A stretch of 64,000 bases of DNA from Methanofollis liminatans DSM 4140 (lineage in GTDB: Archaea; Halobacteriota; Methanomicrobia; Methanomicrobiales; Methanofollaceae), in NCBI RefSeq assembly GCF_000275865.1, contig NZ_CM001555.1, positions 618,827 to 682,826 on the forward strand, written 5' to 3'. Both the position numbers and the translations under genes were made by a program. Shown one piece after another: positions 62,815 through 64,000 of this stretch (its first letter is position 1; each line of letters begins with the position of its first letter). The notes beneath the pieces were generated by a model. The model ran no database searches. It saw nothing but the letters and a program-made list of their open reading frames with translations, and was not told the DNA's origin.

Positions 62815-64000
62815 ATGGATCCATTGCCAGTCAGATCGCGATTTCGTCTTGTGACCCTTTTTTTCACACTGATGCTTTTTCTTTCATCTGCATCGGTATC
62901 GGCGTGCACGATCTTTGCGGTGACGCCCGGCGCCTCAGAGGACGGCACCATGTATCTCGGCCACACCAACGACGGCGTCGGCACCGACTGGCGGAACATC
63001 GACGACATCAGCGTGACCTATATCCCCGCGGCCGACCATCCGGCCGGGGCGAAGAGAGCGGTCCTCTTCGATCCAGACAGCGGATCGGACGCCGCCGGCA
63101 ACAAAGGCGGAGACGCTTCTGAGTGGGTTCTCGGCTCCATCGATCAGGTGCCGCACACCTATGGCTACTACACCGCGTCCTACGGGATGATGAACGAGCA
63201 CCAGCTCCTGAGCGCCGAGTGCACCGACTATGCCAGGATCCAGCTCGATGCAGAGGAGGGCAGGAGGATCTTCTACTCCTCGGAGCTCTCCAATGTGGCG
63301 CTTGAACGCTGCAGAACAGCACGGGAAGCCATCGAACTTACCGGCGCCCTCATCGAAACCTATGGCTATTACGGGACCGGCGAGACGCTCATCTTCGCTG
63401 ACCCAGAGGAGGCATGGGTCATCGAGATCTGCTGCAGCCCAACGGGCACGGGCGGTCTCTGGGTCGCAGAGAGGATACCTGACGGCGAGGTCTTTGTCGC
63501 CGGCAACGAGTTTCGGATCCGCACGGTCCGGGAGGGCGACCCTGAGATGCTGTACGCCCGCAATCTCTTCGCCGTCACCGAAGAGTATGGCCTCTGGTCA
63601 CCCTCAGACGGGGCGTTCGACTGGCTGGAGGTGACGAGCTACGGTGAGTACTCTCACCCCTACTATTCGTTGATGCGGGTATGGAGCATCCAGAACAGGC
63701 TTGCCCCCTCGCTGAACCTGAGCCCGTATGTGGAGGGCTCGTATACGGACGCGCTGCCGTTCACGATCGCACCCGACAGGCTGGTGAACCTCACCACCGC
63801 CCTCTCCCTCTTCAGGGACCACTACGAAGGAACCGACTTTGACCTGACCGGAGGGATCGCCGCAGGGCCGTTCGGGAACCCGTACCGCTCCCTCGGCCCC
63901 GCCGATGCGCACACCGATTTCCAGAACGGATCATTCATCGAGGTGCGTGCCGGTGCGAATCCAAGGCCGGTCTCGGCGATCTTCTGCAGTTACAGCTATG
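62815..64000 (+). CDS. C69 family dipeptidase, partial at window end
   Basis: At least 395 codons with no stop before position 64000. The signal peptide (residues 1-about 40) ends SVSA, and the mature protein would begin with Cys (CTIFAVTPGASEDGTMYLGH), the expected N-terminal nucleophile of the Ntn-type C69/U34 peptidases. YGMMNEHQLLSAECT, and ETLIFADPEEAWVIEI with its Cys pair, are family-like. It is probably exported and degrades peptides outside the cell. Confidence 0.9.
   Translation, partial: MDPLPVRSRFRLVTLFFTLMLFLSSASVSACTIFAVTPGASEDGTMYLGHTNDGVGTDWRNIDDISVTYIPAADHPAGAKRAVLFDPDSGSDAAGNKGGDASEWVLGSIDQVPHTYGYYTASYGMMNEHQLLSAECTDYARIQLDAEEGRRIFYSSELSNVALERCRTAREAIELTGALIETYGYYGTGETLIFADPEEAWVIEICCSPTGTGGLWVAERIPDGEVFVAGNEFRIRTVREGDPEMLYARNLFAVTEEYGLWSPSDGAFDWLEVTSYGEYSHPYYSLMRVWSIQNRLAPSLNLSPYVEGSYTDALPFTIAPDRLVNLTTALSLFRDHYEGTDFDLTGGIAAGPFGNPYRSLGPADAHTDFQNGSFIEVRAGANPRPVSAIFCSYSY

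Overview
The window is a GC-rich stretch of a hydrogenotrophic methanogen chromosome. Everything is archaeal: RNA polymerase subunits K, N and D, eukaryote-type ribosomal protein names, deoxyhypusine synthase, diphthine synthase, TATA-type promoters and T-run terminators. The gene families (CBS arrays, pilin-anchored PKD proteins, FilR1-type regulator, flippase-like and DUF357 proteins) point to the order Methanomicrobiales, probably near Methanofollis or Methanoculleus. The genus is an inference. I saw no CRISPR array, rRNA, insertion sequence or prophage.

Layout. 1-2.6 kb: a dispersed repeat and two exported surface proteins. 2.6-16 kb (minus strand): an almost gapless information-processing and isoprenoid superoperon, read from rps13 down to gltX. 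Its order is rps13-rps4-rps11-rpoD-rpl18e-rpl13-rps9-rpoN-tRNA(Pro)-rpoK-eno-rps2-MEMO-mvk-ipk-fni-rnj-idsA-gltX, with tRNA(Ser) just upstream. It links ribosome and polymerase synthesis to archaeal lipid precursor synthesis by the mevalonate kinase and isopentenyl phosphate kinase route. 16-21.3 kb: deoxyhypusine synthase, then five consecutive CBS-domain genes. 21.4-22.9 kb: a small GTPase, DUF2073 and zinc-ribbon operon resembling the archaeal ArvABC/OapABC module. 23-29 kb: a KamA-type radical SAM gene, then three pilin-signal surface proteins ending in a 1020-residue adhesin-like protein. 29-33 kb: a radical SAM protein, a cis-prenyltransferase with a convergent catalytically degenerate paralogue, and PolX. 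33-36 kb: an iron-type regulator with fused FeoA domain, and FeoB. 35.7-37.7 kb: two RecA/KaiC-like proteins lacking a P-loop lysine, the second fused to a Ras-like GTPase. 37.7-46.6 kb: dphB, DUF357, a flippase-like protein, DUF151, hisE, NusA-like, and assorted envelope and stress genes.

46.6-51.8 kb: a duplicated polar amino acid ABC transporter locus. The first copy is decayed at its left end, where two gene remnants abut. The two ATPase genes are almost identical although their partner permeases have diverged. 51.8-64 kb: accessory genes including a cache lipoprotein, phosphohexuloisomerase, an acetate permease-like protein, UbiA, a FilR1 regulator, a Dps-like protein, ZIP, a MATE pump with its MarR regulator and a doubled operator, and a C69 peptidase cut by the window end. 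Between 54.3 and 54.9 kb lies a cluster of GC-rich hairpin repeats related to the repeat at position 1.

Most interesting points: the KaiC-like/GTPase pair, the five-gene CBS array, the likely heteromeric cis-prenyltransferase, two isoprenoid genes with no usual start codon (ATC and CTG), the conversion and deletion signature in the ABC locus, and the hairpin repeat family.
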